A stretch of DNA of 64,000 bases from Megaustenia siamemsis (GCA_032433765.1 JAVIAB010000073.1:65404205-65468204), one strand, 5' to 3'. Positions 49,318-60,054 are shown, numbered from the stretch's first letter. A program made the numbers and translations. Notes: generated by a model from the sequence alone, not told the origin.

Positions 49318-49621
49318 GTTTACTATCGCAGGACATCAGAGAAATCTTCGCGTCTATTATCACTGGACATCAGATAAATCTTCGCGTCTACTATCACTGG
49401 ACATCAGAGAAATCTTCGCGTCTACTATCACTGGACATCAGAGAAATCTTCGCGTCTACTATCACTGGACATCAGATAAATCTTCGCGTCTACTATCGCT
49501 GGACATCAGATAAATCTTCGCGTCTACTATCGCTGGACATCAGATAAATCTTCGCGTCTACTATCGCTGGACATCAGAGAAATCTTCGCGTCTACTATCG
49601 CTGGACATCAGATAAATCTTC
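49318..49621 (+). repeat. 34-bp minisatellite, left part
   Basis: About nine tandem 34-bp units made of GGACATCAGATAAATCTTCG followed by CGTCTACTATCGCT. Variant positions are GAGAAAT/GATAAAT and TATCACT/TATCGCT. The array stops within a unit after AGATAAATCTTC (49,610-49,621) and resumes with the same 12 bases at 50,805. Confidence 0.95.
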
Positions 49622-50804
49622 AGAAAACGTTCATCATCAGATAAACGTTCATCATCAGATAAACGTTCAGAAGAATCTGCCGACTACAACAAGCCCAAGC
49701 ATATGGACACTTTAATGTGTTTCTGTGCTAGACATGGTTCATTTTTTGGTGTTTTTTAGTGAAGCCATGGCTCATATCTTGCTGTGTTTCTGTCCTAGCC
49801 ATGGCTCATATCTTAGCTTGTGTGTGCTGGCCATGGCTCATATCATGGTGTGTGTCATGTTAGTCATGTCTCATATCTCGGTGTGTCCGTGTTAATCATG
49901 TCTCATATCTTTATGTGTGTCTGTGTAGTCATATCTCATATCTTAGTGTGTACCAGTGTTAGTCATATGTCATATCTTTGTGTGTGCATGTCTGGGTTAG
50001 TGATATCTCATATCTTTGTGTGCATGTTTATGTTAGTCATGTCTCATATCTTTGTGTGTGCATGTCTGTGTTTGTCACATCTATTATCCTTGTGTGTGCA
50101 TGGCTATGTTAGTCCCATCTCATATCTTTGTGTGTGCATATCTATGTTAGTCATATCTCTTATCTTTGTGTGCATGTCTATGTTAGGCATGTGTCATATC
50201 TTTGTGTGTGCATGTCAATGCCAGTTATATCTCATATCTTTATGTGCATGTTTATGTTAGTCATGTGTCATATATCTTGATGTGTGTCAGTGTTAGTCAT
50301 GCCTCGTATCGCTGTGTGCATGTCTGCATTAGTCACACCTCATATCTTTGTGTGTGCGTGTCTGTGTTAGTCACATCTCACATCTTTGTGTGTGTATGTC
50401 TGTGTTAGTCACATCTCACATCTTTGTGTGTCCGTGTCTGTATTAGTCACCTCTAGTGACTCGGGCAGATGGTGCTCGTAAACCTGGGAGGGCCTACCAT
50501 CTAAGGGCAGAATCCCCCTACAGAAAAGATCATCTGCTGCCTTGCAGGAAGATTGGGGACAATCAAAGGCTAGGGAAAGCAAACCCGAATAAAATGCTGG
50601 CTGAAATCGGATGCACTGGGCCACTGGCGCAGAACACAGTGCAACGTATTAACGGGTGTTCAGTCAGAGTGGATCTGACAGACTCTAATTGTGATGTTCT
50701 GTCTGTGGGGGCGATCAACACACTTAGCCTGACAGCTGACTTCACATGAGAGTCTGGAATCCTTACTCTGATTGAGTCCTGAACGCAGAGAGAGAGAGAG
50801 AGAG
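49622..50804 (+). other. 1.18-kb block interrupting the 34-bp minisatellite
   Basis: This block separates two parts of one array and is flanked by AGATAAATCTTC on both sides; removing it with one flank restores a perfect 34-bp unit. It contains three short ATCATCAGATAAACGTTC-type units that look like decayed array sequence, a GTGTG/CATATCT minisatellite, about 330 bp of single-copy-looking sequence (50,456-50,786) and a terminal (GA)n run (50,787-50,807). It may be an insertion with a 12-bp duplication, but tandem sequence can mimic such flanks. The internal plus-strand frame at 50,456-50,749 is not recognised. Confidence 0.55.
49735..50455 (+). repeat. Degenerate 34-40-bp minisatellite rich in GTGTG and CATATCT
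   Basis: Loose tandem repetition of CATATCTTTGTGTGTGCATG followed by TCTGTGTTAGTCATATCT, with unit length varying by several bases. It yields a repetitive plus-strand frame (SHIFVC-like words), a by-product of the repeat and not a protein. Confidence 0.85.
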
Positions 50805-52577
50805 AGATAAATCTTCGCGTCTACTATCGCTGGACATCAGAGAAATCTTCGCGTCTACTATCGCTGGACATCAGATAAATCTTCGCATCTACTATCGCTG
50901 GACATCAGAGAAATCTTCGCGTCTACTATCGCTGGACATCAGATAAATCTTCGCGTCTACTATCGCTGGACATCAGATAAATCTTCGCGTCTACTATCGC
51001 TGGACATCAGAGAAATCTTCGCGTCTACTATCGCTGGACATCAGATAAATCTTCGCGTCTACTATCACTGGACATCAGATAAATCTTCGCGTCTACTATC
51101 GCTGGACATCAGATAAATCTTCGCGTCTACTATCGCTGGACATCAGATAAATCTTCGCGTCTACTATCACTGGACATCAGATAAATCTTCGCGTCTACTT
51201 TCACTGGACATCAGATAAATCTTCGCGATTACTTTCACTGGACATCAGATAAATCTTCGCGTCTACTTTCACTGGACATCAGATAAATCTTCGCGTCTAC
51301 TATCGCTGGACATCAGATAAATCTTCGCATCTACTATCACTGGACATCAGATAAATCTTCGCGTCTACTATCGCTGGACATCAGATAAATCTTCGCGTCT
51401 ACTTTCACTGGACATCAGATAAATCTTCGCGTCTACTATCGCTGGACATCAGATAAATCTTCGCGTCTACTATCGCTGGACATCAGATAAATCTTCGCGT
51501 CTACTATCGCTGGACATCAGATAAATCTTCGCGTCTACTATCACTGGACATCAGATAAATCTTCGCGTCTACTATCACTGGACATCAGAGAAATCTTCGC
51601 GTCTACTATCACTGGACATCAGAGAAATCTTCGCGTCTACTATCGCTGGATATCAGAGAAATCTCCGCGTCTACTATCGCTGGATATCAGATAAATCTTC
51701 GCGTCTACTTTCACTGGACATCAGATAAATCTTCGCGTCTACTATCGCTGGACATCAGATAAATCTTCGCGTCTACTATCGCTGGATATCAGATAAATCT
51801 TCGCGTTTACTATCACTGGACATCAGAGATATCTTCGCGTCTACTATCACTGGATATCAGATAAATCTTCGCGTCTACTATCACTGGACATCAGAGAAAT
51901 CTTTGCGTCTACTATCGCTGGACATCAGATAAATCTTCGCGTCTACTATCACTGGATATCAGATAAATCTTCGCGTCTACTATCACTGGACATCAGATAA
52001 ATCTTCGCGTCTACTATCGCTGGACATCAGATAAATCTTCGCGTCTACTATCACTGGACATCAGATAAATCTTCGCGTCTACTATCACTGGACATCAGAT
52101 AAATCTTCGCGTCTACTATCGCTGGACATCAGATAAATCTTCGCGTCTACTATCGCTGGACATCAGATAAATCTTCGCGTCTACTATCGCTGGACATCAG
52201 ATAAATCTTCGCGTCTACTATCGCTGGACATCAGATAAATCTTCGCGTCTACTATCACTGGACATCAGAGAAATCTTTGAGTCTACTATCACTGGACATC
52301 AGAGAAATCTTTGAGTCTACTATCACTGGACATCAGATAAATCTTCGCGTCTACTATCGCTGGACATCAGATAAATCTTCGCGTCTACTATCGCTGGACA
52401 TCAGATAAATCTTCGCGTCTACTATCGCTGGACATCAGATAAATCTTCGCGTCTACTATCGCTGGACATCAGATAAATCTTCGCGTCTACTATCACTGGA
52501 CATCAGAGATATCTTCGCGTCTACTATCGCTGGACATCAGAGAAATCTTCGCGTCTACTGTCGCTGGACATCAGAGA
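50805..52577 (+). repeat. 34-bp minisatellite, right part
   Basis: About 52 tandem units of the same 34-bp repeat as the left part, all in the same orientation, with the same alternative bases plus TTTCACT, GGATATC and CTTTGAG variants that cluster in neighbouring units. The unit length is not a multiple of three, so no frame is kept open. It ends at CATCAGAGAATGTTTTG. Confidence 0.96.
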
Positions 52578-52703
52578 ATGTTTTGATCCTTGAAACCATC
52601 CGTTTTGTCACCACGGATGACAGTCTTTTTCGTCGTGGTAAAGGTCTACTGTGGCATTTCTCATTGTTCGTTAGACGCGGCAAGAAGTATTACTGTCAGT
52701 TAT

Positions 52704-53116
52704 GTTATTGGTTATTGGTTATGGAAGGCCTTGGTATCACTGCAAACGAATTAAAATCCATAATTGCTCAACCGCCCGTGCCAGTGGAATCATCCGAAGT
52801 ACTAACTCATCTCCCAATCAAAGAAAGGTAACTGTAGTCCCCATCGTAGCAGTCTCAGCACACGCCAAAAGACATAAGGCGAAACCGCGCAGAAAGTGAA
52901 CACAGCCAACTGTTCCCTGTCATACGATATCATCATTCATCGTAAACAAGCGGGATATCGAAGCAGGATCAAAACGGATGAGACACACAGCTCACGGTGT
53001 GCACAGAGCACTTAACTCAGTAGCTCCTGCAACAAGCCGGACTTGGAATATGAGGAAACTGCAAGAAGGAACACTTTTCAGACATAGCCTTCAATGGTTC
53101 CTGCCGCCTATCCACC
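52704..53116 (-). repeat. Dispersed repeat family R, copy 2
   Basis: Reverse-oriented copy: it starts with TTATTGGTTATTGGTTATGG and ends at CTGCCGCCTATCCACCATAT. It is more similar to copy 4 than to the plus-strand copies. Homology with copy 4 continues to about 53,218 through words such as AAAATGATGATCGTC and GCACTTGATGATGTTAGG, so the full element in this subfamily is longer than the shared core. It lies 126 bp beyond the end of the 34-bp array. Confidence 0.85.
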
Positions 53117-53218
53117 ATATACCATGGAAGTTCGCGTCCTCCATAAAATGATGATCGTCGTAGCACTTGATGATGTTAGGCCATCATTGATGACTCCAAT
53201 TCCAAACATATAGACACA

Positions 53219-54087
53219 CAGTGGTGGTAAGTTATCATTTCCAATCCAACAGAAGCCACCTGACTTGTAGTTAGTAAAACCACAGAGAGAATATGATTTT
53301 GTGACCTTCACTGATTCACTCTTGGATTTGAATGTGTAGTTTACATAAGAGGAGAAATTTTCAACTACAGTGATCAAAGTAAACATTGCTTAGTCCATGG
53401 CTCAAATATAAATAAGCTCTGTCAGTTATGTTTCTTTCCCTGGTTATGGAACGCCTGCGAGACGCAAGTTACATGTCGTTACTTCAATCCTATGTCGGGC
53501 ATTTCTGTTTGTCAAATTTCAAGCAACTCAAAGTCCGACTGACGGTCTCCCTATGTTTAAAGTGTGTGTCGCCCTTGTTTATTCATCATTATGTTCACAC
53601 TGTACCATAACACCATCACATAACTGAGGCTACCAGAATTAGAACTTTACTCCACTTTCCACATATGAAACGACATCAGGAAAAAGTCTGAAAAAAACAT
53701 TTGTCCTGCCACATCCATCTTTTTTTTCCCATCCACCCAACCTCCTTCCCGACCCTCAAATCAAATATAAATCAACAAAATTGAAGGAACAGAAATTTAG
53801 AACTTCCCAGTGCCAGAAGCTGGTTTTCTCAGAGAAGACATGGTTGCCTGTGATGTCAGTGTCGACATCAGCCATGAATATGCTGATGGTCGCGGGGGAA
53901 AAAAAAATGCGCACATACCGTAAGATATGACGGGTACTCTACTGTTTGTTGTTTGATTAACTTTATTTACAACAATAAATATATTTATTATGTGATCGGT
54001 CAATAAATGTTGGCATGTTCGCTGGTGACATGTTGACCTTAATATTAAATGGCGTATTCCAAGAAATATTTGTTTTTGACGTTTCAG
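53219..54087. other. Non-coding or unassigned sequence
   Basis: The minus-strand open frame at 53,108-53,386 contains SYSLCGFTNYKSGGFCWIG and could be an exon relic, but no splice sites or family could be assigned. Around 53,424 the words TGTCAGTTATGT and GGTTATGGAACGCC echo the left end of family R copy 2, suggesting another decayed fragment. A T/C-rich stretch lies near 53,715. Confidence 0.4.
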
Positions 54088-54198
54088 AAAAGCTCTAGCT
54101 ACTTACTACGAGGCAGAATCAAAGGCAAATAAGTCGAAAGTTTCATCGCTCAAAAATGGAAGTGATCCGGACAAACTGCAGAGCTACATGGACAAAGG
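54088..54198 (+). CDS. Candidate internal exon of an unknown gene (111 bp)
   Basis: The acceptor GTTTCAG ends at 54,087 after a T-rich tract, and a strong donor GTGAGT begins at 54,199. Of the three frames only one is open across the interval, entering and leaving in the same phase, so the exon keeps frame if skipped. The peptide is hydrophilic and lysine- and serine-rich: ALATYYEAESKANKSK, then SSLKNGSDPDKLQSYMDK. It looks helical and coiled-coil-like; no family is recognised. No partner exon was found, and nothing links it to the SRCR exon 10 kb upstream. It may be a chance splice-like interval. Confidence 0.45.
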
Positions 54199-54424
54199 GT
54201 GAGTTACAACGCCGCGTCGTTTTTGACAGCTTCACTAGAAGCATTAAAGGAGAACACACACATCAAACGATCAGACATAACAAAATACATATAGCATTGT
54301 CGATTGTGATTGATAAGAGGATCTCTCACAAAGAAATAAAACTTGATAGTAAAGAACCTACTTGGAGTATTATGTTGATTAAAATACAAAACTAAGCAGT
54401 AACACAATAACAGCATTATTTTCT

Positions 54425-54660
54425 TCCACTTCTTCTTCTTCTTTCCTTCATTATTTGCCTTTCAGCGTCAAGGGGAGATATAATTTGCGGTCTTTTGCTC
54501 TTCTGTTCGCTTCTGCTACTGCTATGTTTTCTAGTGCTTCTAATATTTCATCGATCCATCTTTTTCGTGCTCGACCTTTGAGTATGGTATTCTCGCAATG
54601 TTTATTGAGGGCTCGTTGTGCTGTGTGTCGTTCTCTAAAACTCAATTTCCACATGAAACA
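54425..54660 (-). mobile_element. LINE fragment d (C-terminal tail only)
   Basis: The minus-strand frame gives TILKGRARKRWIDEILEALE and AEANRRAKDRKLY, the GRPRKRW-D-I and A-DR-W region at the C-terminus of many non-LTR polymerases. Nothing upstream of this tail is present. Confidence is moderate because the match is short. Confidence 0.6.
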
Positions 54661-54919
54661 TCACCCTTCTTGTCACTTTTCTTCAGTAGCTTGCCACACA
54701 ACATTCGTGGGCTATGGCCCACGGGCCAGAGCTGACCCATCAAGCAGTATTGACTGTTCCGTGAAGATGATTAAAAATTACTGCACATTCCGGTCACACA
54801 CAAAAATAAGTGACTCATATATAGACAATGTATAATATAAAAAACATATAATCATAAAATGGTGAAATAATTATTTAGAATGTTCGTGCGAGTTATCAAA
54901 TCAGAGATATATTGTTTTA
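54661..54919. other. Unassigned AT-rich sequence
   Basis: This lies between the LINE tail and the 31-bp minisatellite. No gene or repeat is recognised. Confidence 0.35.
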
Positions 54920-55197
54920 ACTCTTAGTTAACACATCCGAGAATGTTGTTCGTGTGAGTTATCACATCCGAGAATGTTGTTCATGTGAGTTATCACATCA
55001 GAGAATGTTGTTCATGTGAGTTATCACATCAGAGAATGTTGTTCGTGTGAGTAATCACATCAAAGAATGTTGTTCGTGCAAGTTATCACATCAGAGAATG
55101 TTGTTCACTTGAGTTATCACATCAGAAAATGTAGTTCGTGTGAGTTATCACATAAGAGAATGTTGTTTGTGCGAATTATCACATCTGAGAATGTTTG
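54920..55197 (+). repeat. 31-bp minisatellite with words shared with the 42-bp satellite
   Basis: About nine tandem 31-bp units containing CACATCAGAGAATGTTGTTC followed by GTGTGAGTTAT. Units vary at single bases (TCCGAGAATG, TTCATGTG, TTCACTTG). The words GAGAATGTTGTTC and CACAT-AGAGAATGTTGTTC closely resemble parts of the large satellite monomer (CACATAGAGAATGTT and GAATGTTGTTCACAT). Confidence 0.9.
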
Positions 55198-55231
55198 TGT
55201 GAGTTACCACTAGTTGGGACAAGGTTTATGA

Positions 55232-55662
55232 CACTCCCGGTCAATATGGCGGATAGGCGGCAAGGACCAATCAAGACTGTCTGAAAAGTGTTCCTTGTTG
55301 CAGTTTCCTCATATTCCAAGTCCGGCCTGCTGCCGGAGCTACTGAGTTTAGTGCTCTGTGCACACCGTGAGATGTGTACTTTATCCAAATCATGTTTCGA
55401 TGTTCAGATTGCTAACAATGAGTGATGATATCGTAAGGCGAAGGACTGTTCAGTTGCGTTAACTTTCGGTGTTCCCTTTTCTTATGTCTTTTGGCGAGTG
55501 CTTTTAGCTGCTATGATGGGGATTACAGTTGCCTTTCTTTGTTTGGATCCTTTAATGAGATGAGTTTTAATTCGGATGATTCCACTGGCACTGGCGGTTC
55601 AGCAATTATATATTTTAATTCCTTTGCAGTGATACAGGGGCCTTCGACTAACCATAACCATA
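55232..55662 (+). repeat. Dispersed repeat family R, copy 3
   Basis: Plus-strand copy with the same core blocks as copy 1 (GGCGGATAGGCGGCA, CCTCATATTCCAAGTCCGGC, GTGCTCTGTGCACACCGTGA, ATTCGGATGATTCCACTGGC). Upstream, TCCCGGTCAATATGGCGG matches the sequence next to copy 4 in inverted orientation, so the family edge lies slightly outside the core. It ends at CCTTCGACTAACCATAACC. Confidence 0.85.
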
Positions 55663-55745
55663 AGGTTTGTAAAGTGATAACACAAAAAGCACACGCTACG
55701 ATTGGTTTGTAAAGTGACAACACACGGAGCACCAGCTATGGTTGA
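55663..55745 (+). repeat. Two ~41-bp direct repeats
   Basis: GGTTTGTAAAGTGATAACAC and GGTTTGTAAAGTGACAACAC begin two tandem units, both followed by A-rich and AGCAC-containing sequence and ending in GATT/GGTT. They adjoin the end of family R copy 3. Confidence 0.7.
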
Positions 55746-57258
55746 TCACAAATCAGACCGTACTGACAAAATAAAAACACTCCTGCTGGACTTGATTTTA
55801 TGTTATCTTGCTGTCTTATTATTACACTGTATTGTTCACCTCGAAAATGTGTGTGTAAGCGTTTGAGTTTGCTGACATCATACCAGTTGTGGTGCGGTGT
55901 GTGAATTCTATAAATTCGAAAGGAATCATCATTTTCAAGAATTCTGTCAAGAGGTCATTTCGATGATGGCAATTTGAATTACTATCGTGACGTAAACTGG
56001 TTAAGTAAAGTGGAAATGCAGAATCAATTGTATTACTTGGAGAGTGACATCTAACTTTCCATTGCCATGAATGTAACCCAAACAAAGCACTACCAGGCTC
56101 CCTGTTAACCTGACATCCAGAATCTTTTGTTTAACATGAACCAACATCTGAATTATCTTTGTCCTAAGCTCCAGATACAAGATAAACTGCGACATTTTAA
56201 CTTTACGGCATTTCAAACACTTCAAGAATAAACTGACATTGTAGGAGAGCAAGAAGTGTAAGGGGGAACTAATTTCTGTGTAAGATCTAACAAGCAGATT
56301 ATATATTATTTTAATTTCGCCTGATGTGTTGATGCACTTAATGACATTCACCTCTAATTCCTAGAAGGTTTTTGAAAGATTACATGAGAGCACACAAAGG
56401 CTCAATTGTTTTTCGTCACGTTTGGCGTCGAATGTAATGCATCTTTAGTGGACAAGCTAAAGGAAACTATCCACTTGCAAGAAAACGATATTCTAAAATT
56501 AAAGTGGATGGACTCGAGTATAGTGGACTTCTATACAACTTATTTATCTACCAAGAATATCCAATGATTATATAAAATTCGCCAAAGGTATCCCCATCCA
56601 TTGTTTGATAGCAAGTTAGTAAGTCTGTTCACAACTTCCTTCATTGGTACCAATTTGGGCGTTGTAATATAAGCTAAACCACAAGCAAAAGTTATGTGGC
56701 ATGTACAAACAATAAAGGAAGTGAGTGTGGCACATCAGTCGCGTCTGAGTTATAATCAAATGTAATGAGTGATAGCTACATCTGACATCTAAAGCAATAA
56801 TCACATGAAACATCTGACATGATAACAACATGTGAAATATATGATATTTAAAAGTAGCGTAAAATGATTAAATTAAGGAGACAATCAGAGAAAAGGACAC
56901 CCTTTATTTTAAAAAAAAGTATATACATACCACCCCAGATGAGATAGATTACAGCAAATATGAGAAAAGCCCAGAAATCACGCACAGATAATCATTAAAC
57001 ATTTGGAAGATGAATCATGGAATAACAGAATCATGATCAGTGTATACTGTGCAAAAGGGTACGAAATATTTGTACAAAAATATTAGAAACTGAAGCTTTA
57101 ATCCTTCTAAAAACTATAAATGATGTAGATGGAAAACAAGTGCTTAACTAATCCAAAAGAAAAGGGAAAAAATGGGAGCCGCACCTCCAAGACACATTGC
57201 GATCTGACAGAAACAGTGTCTACACCTACATCCCTGTGTTATCTTGAACCCTCAGTAC
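55746..57258. other. 1.5 kb without a recognisable gene
   Basis: Mixed AT-rich sequence. The minus-strand frames at 55,822-56,085 and 56,001-56,351 overlap each other in different frames, have no family features and no convincing splice context. No repeat family was recognised. Confidence 0.35.
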
Positions 57259-57345
57259 TAGACTCAGTTCATAAATTCATAAACACGTTTGCTTTCGATT
57301 TGCATAAAAAACTACCTCTTACATCGCAATGATTCTTTGCCTTAG
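57259..57345 (+). repeat. Left member of an ~80-bp inverted pair (possible transposon end)
   Basis: The sequence from TAGACTCAGTTCATAAATTC through AAACACGTTTGC and AAAACTACCT to ATCGCAATGATT matches, in reverse complement, the sequence at 59,878-59,945. The two differ by scattered substitutions and an ~11-bp indel. They face inward 2.6 kb apart, as terminal inverted repeats would. The family R copy, a DDE transposase fragment and a LINE fragment lie between them. Confidence 0.55.
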
Positions 57346-57725
57346 AAAATACATGGCGCAAAAATATTGCTGTTCTTTAATCCACAGATACAACAAATTT
57401 TTTACACATCGGCGAATTCCTTTGATCTTTTAAGACCATTGCAAATAAGTTGATTCAAATTTTAGATTTTACAATGAACATGTTAAGTTCTAGTTCAATT
57501 CTTTTCCGATGCATAAGTACATAATACTTTTATAGATCATGTAATTGTGTGTGTTGCCCGTTATGTAAGATCGCAAACATGACTCCAGTTTACCAGTAGA
57601 CCCCAGGGTGTTCTAACTGCACTAAAAATTGAATTATGGTAGATGCATTTTCATATGGAAATATATATGTTGCCATAGTACATACGTTTATTCATTGGCT
57701 CAACATACGCTTAATCATCTCAGGT

Positions 57726-58152
57726 TGTTATTGGTTATTGGTTATGGAAGGCCTCGGTATCACTGCAAGCGAATTAAAATCCATAATTGCTCAACCGCCC
57801 GTGCCAGTGGAATCATCCGAATTATAACTCATCTTCCAAACAAAGAAAGGTAAATGTAGTCCCCATCATAGCAGTCTCAGCACACGCCAAAAGACATAAG
57901 GCGAAACCGCACAGAAAGTGAACACAGCCAACTGTTCCCTGTCATACGATATCATCATTCATCGTACACAATTGGAGTATCGAAACATGATCAAAATAGA
58001 TGAGACACACAGCTCACGGTGTGCACAGAGCACTTAACTCAGTAGCTCCTGCAACAAGCCGGACTTGGAACATGAGGAAACTGCAACAAGGAACACTTTG
58101 CAGACATAGCCTTTAATGGTTCCTGCCGCCTATCCATCACATTGCCCGGAAG
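57726..58152 (-). repeat. Dispersed repeat family R, copy 4
   Basis: Reverse-oriented copy, very close to copy 2: TTATTGGTTATTGGTTATGG at the left, GTGCCAGTGGAATCATCCGA and CATACGATATCATCATTCAT inside, CTGCCGCCTATCCATCACAT at the right. Homology with copy 2 extends to about 58,248. With copy 3 it forms the second inverted pair of this family. Confidence 0.85.
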
Positions 58153-58248
58153 ATCACGTCCTCCTGAAAATGATGATCGTCATAGTAAATGTATGGCACT
58201 TGATGATGTTAGGACATCGTGTTTAACTCCAACTCCGAACATACAAAA

Positions 58249-59161
58249 CACAGTTCGTCGTCAGATTATCCCCGATGCACACCAAACAACAGATCGCAAG
58301 ATTAGCGCATGGTCGGTCTTGGGACACACGATGATCCATTATGATGACGTAGCACGCACAAAATGTCTGCGCCCATGTATTCATGATTACTCTACTGAAT
58401 GCAGTCTACAACGAACGAAACATGGTACAAACTTCCCAAAGACGCTGACTTGACTGACTTGACGGAGCCCACCACATTAATGCGTTGTAACTTGTAAATA
58501 ACTTGCCGCAAACATCTCCATCAAATGGTCACTGAACAGCACTTAGTGTGACGTAAAACGCAGATCAACATAAGACGTTGGAAGGCGCATTTACAACACT
58601 TGAATTGTCAAAACGGAGCATTGCTGTGCGTGCAACGCCAACTCAATGGCGCAGATATAACAAGTAGAACATCATTTCGACTGGAATGCAGAAAATTGGA
58701 ACGGAAACCCGAAGTTGATAAGAATCCAAAGGAATTTCTGCAGCGATAGAGAGAACGTGAATCAATTCCGCCATCTTGGAAACGGAAGTCTCTCAGGTTG
58801 TTATTTATTCTGTCAATAAAAGATTGTCTTCATCATTCCGAATCTGACGATTTCAAGAAGTTGATAATGGTTAATGGCTGGACAAATTGTAACCCATCTC
58901 GTTGCCAGTACTCGTCTTCCACCTGGAGCACGTGTACAACACACTTCTTTCAGAGCTAAATGTCTATTCTTGTGATGGACTCAAGTCCAGAACTTCAACA
59001 TCACACATTTGAAACGTGCTTTTCTTTTCTGCAACTTGTCCTTTGACTTCAGCTCACACAAAGTCGATAGGATTGAGTTGCACATTGATATGATGGGAGT
59101 CGTAGAGAAGCGTGGTCGTATTCCTCAACGATTCAGTCAATATGATACACCTTTTTTTTTC
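58249..59161. other. Unassigned sequence
   Basis: No exon or RNA gene was recognised. It lies inside the interval bounded by the inverted pair at 57,259 and 59,945, and could be the body of a decayed transposon. Confidence 0.35.
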
Positions 59162-59377
59162 TTATTTGTATTCCTCACAAGCTGCAACAACTCGGGTTTT
59201 AAATATGTCGTCGAATTTGACATTTTTCTTAGCAAGCCATGTCCTAATTTGATCTTGTGTATTTGATGCAGTTGGTACTTTGTCTTCCGTTGACACAGTA
59301 TTGTGATAAAATGCATTATCCATTACTAGGCATGAAAGTCTATCCAGGATTGGAAGAAGGTCGTTCTCCAACCATCT
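59162..59377 (-). pseudogene. DDE transposase C-terminal fragment (Tc1/mariner-IS630-like)
   Basis: The minus-strand frame reads WLENDLLPILDRLSCLVMD, then NAFYHNT, EDKVPT, QDQIRTWLAKKNVKFDD and VVAACEEYK before a stop. The VMDNA-YH block matches the second catalytic aspartate motif of DDE transposases of the Tc1/mariner-like group (D-N-A-x-Y-H); the downstream KVPT and W-L-K-x-F pattern also fits. The first catalytic aspartate and the whole N-terminus are missing because sequence beyond about 59,378 is LINE. The third acidic residue cannot be placed confidently. The fragment is not functional. Its position inside an inverted pair suggests it was the coding part of that element. Confidence 0.65.
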
Positions 59378-59379
59378 TA

Positions 59380-59740
59380 ATCAATCTTTTGATGTTACTC
59401 GTCCATGTTAGTCTTGGTCTACCTCTGCCTCTTTTACCTTGTATTTTCCCTTCCAATATTACTTTTAGTAGGCTGCTGTGTCTTTTAACATGGCCCCAAC
59501 ATTTCATTTGTCTTGTCTTAATTGTATTTAGTAGTTCTCTTTTTATTTTCAGTTGTTTTTAAACATCATCGTTTGTCTTCTTTTCTTTCCATCCAATTCT
59601 ACCTATTCTTCTATAAATCCACATTTCAAAGGCTTCAATTTTCTGATCTGTTTTCTTGTCTAATGTCCATGTTTCTGCGCCATACAGGAATACTGAGAAG
59701 ATGTAACATTTTGCCATTCTAGTTTCAGCCCTGCTGATAT
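59380..59740 (-). mobile_element. LINE fragment e (C-terminal tail, same family as fragment a)
   Basis: Nucleotide-level match to 44,795-45,115: shared words include GTTACTCGTCCATGTTAGTC, TTTTACCTTGTATTTTCCCT and CTATAAATCCACATTTCAAA (AT in fragment a). The minus-strand protein shows the LGHVKRH-like, EGKIQGKRGRPRLTW-like tail broken by frameshifts and stops. It truncates or abuts the DDE transposase fragment. Confidence 0.82.
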
Positions 59741-59877
59741 TTGTTTTGTTGTTAGTATATTTTTCATGGCATTAAAATTACAAAGATAGACTAGAGAAGA
59801 AATGTTGCAAACTAAATCAAATGTCTAAGATTAAAAAAATGTATATAACGTCATGGATATTGTAAGGCTGCATGCAC

Positions 59878-59945
59878 AAAATCACTGCGATCAAACAGGT
59901 AGTTTTCACGCAAACGTGTTCATGAATTTATGAACGAACGAACTA
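59878..59945 (-). repeat. Right member of the inverted pair
   Basis: The reverse complement begins TAGTTCGTTCGTTCATAAAT and continues ACACGTTTGC, AAAACTACCTG and ATCGCAGTGATT, matching 57,259-57,345. The outermost ten bases TAGTTCGTTC differ at one position from TAGTCCGTTC, the outermost ten bases of the satellite MITE. Confidence 0.55.
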
Positions 59946-60054
59946 TAGAGGAACAAGTTGGATGTAATAAAAACAAACCAAGTAATAAAACCACAAGAGG
60001 GGATAATGTACCATCTAACGTCATGATAGCTTGTCAAAAAGTTGTGGTCACGTG

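Noticed and set aside
49820..50408. Plus-strand frames rich in SHIFVC-like words
   Set aside because: Produced by the GTGTG/CATATCT minisatellite; composition is dictated by the repeat.
50456..50749. Plus-strand open frame between the two parts of the 34-bp array
   Set aside because: No family, no splice context, and it overlaps an equally open minus frame. Left as unassigned sequence within the interrupting block.
53108..53386. Minus-strand open frame with SYSLCGFTNYKSGGFCWIG
   Set aside because: Cysteines hint at an extracellular module, but no domain could be named, no splice sites fit, and the frame overlaps the extended end of repeat R copy 2.
57129..57332. Plus-strand open frame (67 codons)
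   Set aside because: Its end lies in the inverted-pair repeat at 57,259 and nothing in the first part resembles a protein family.
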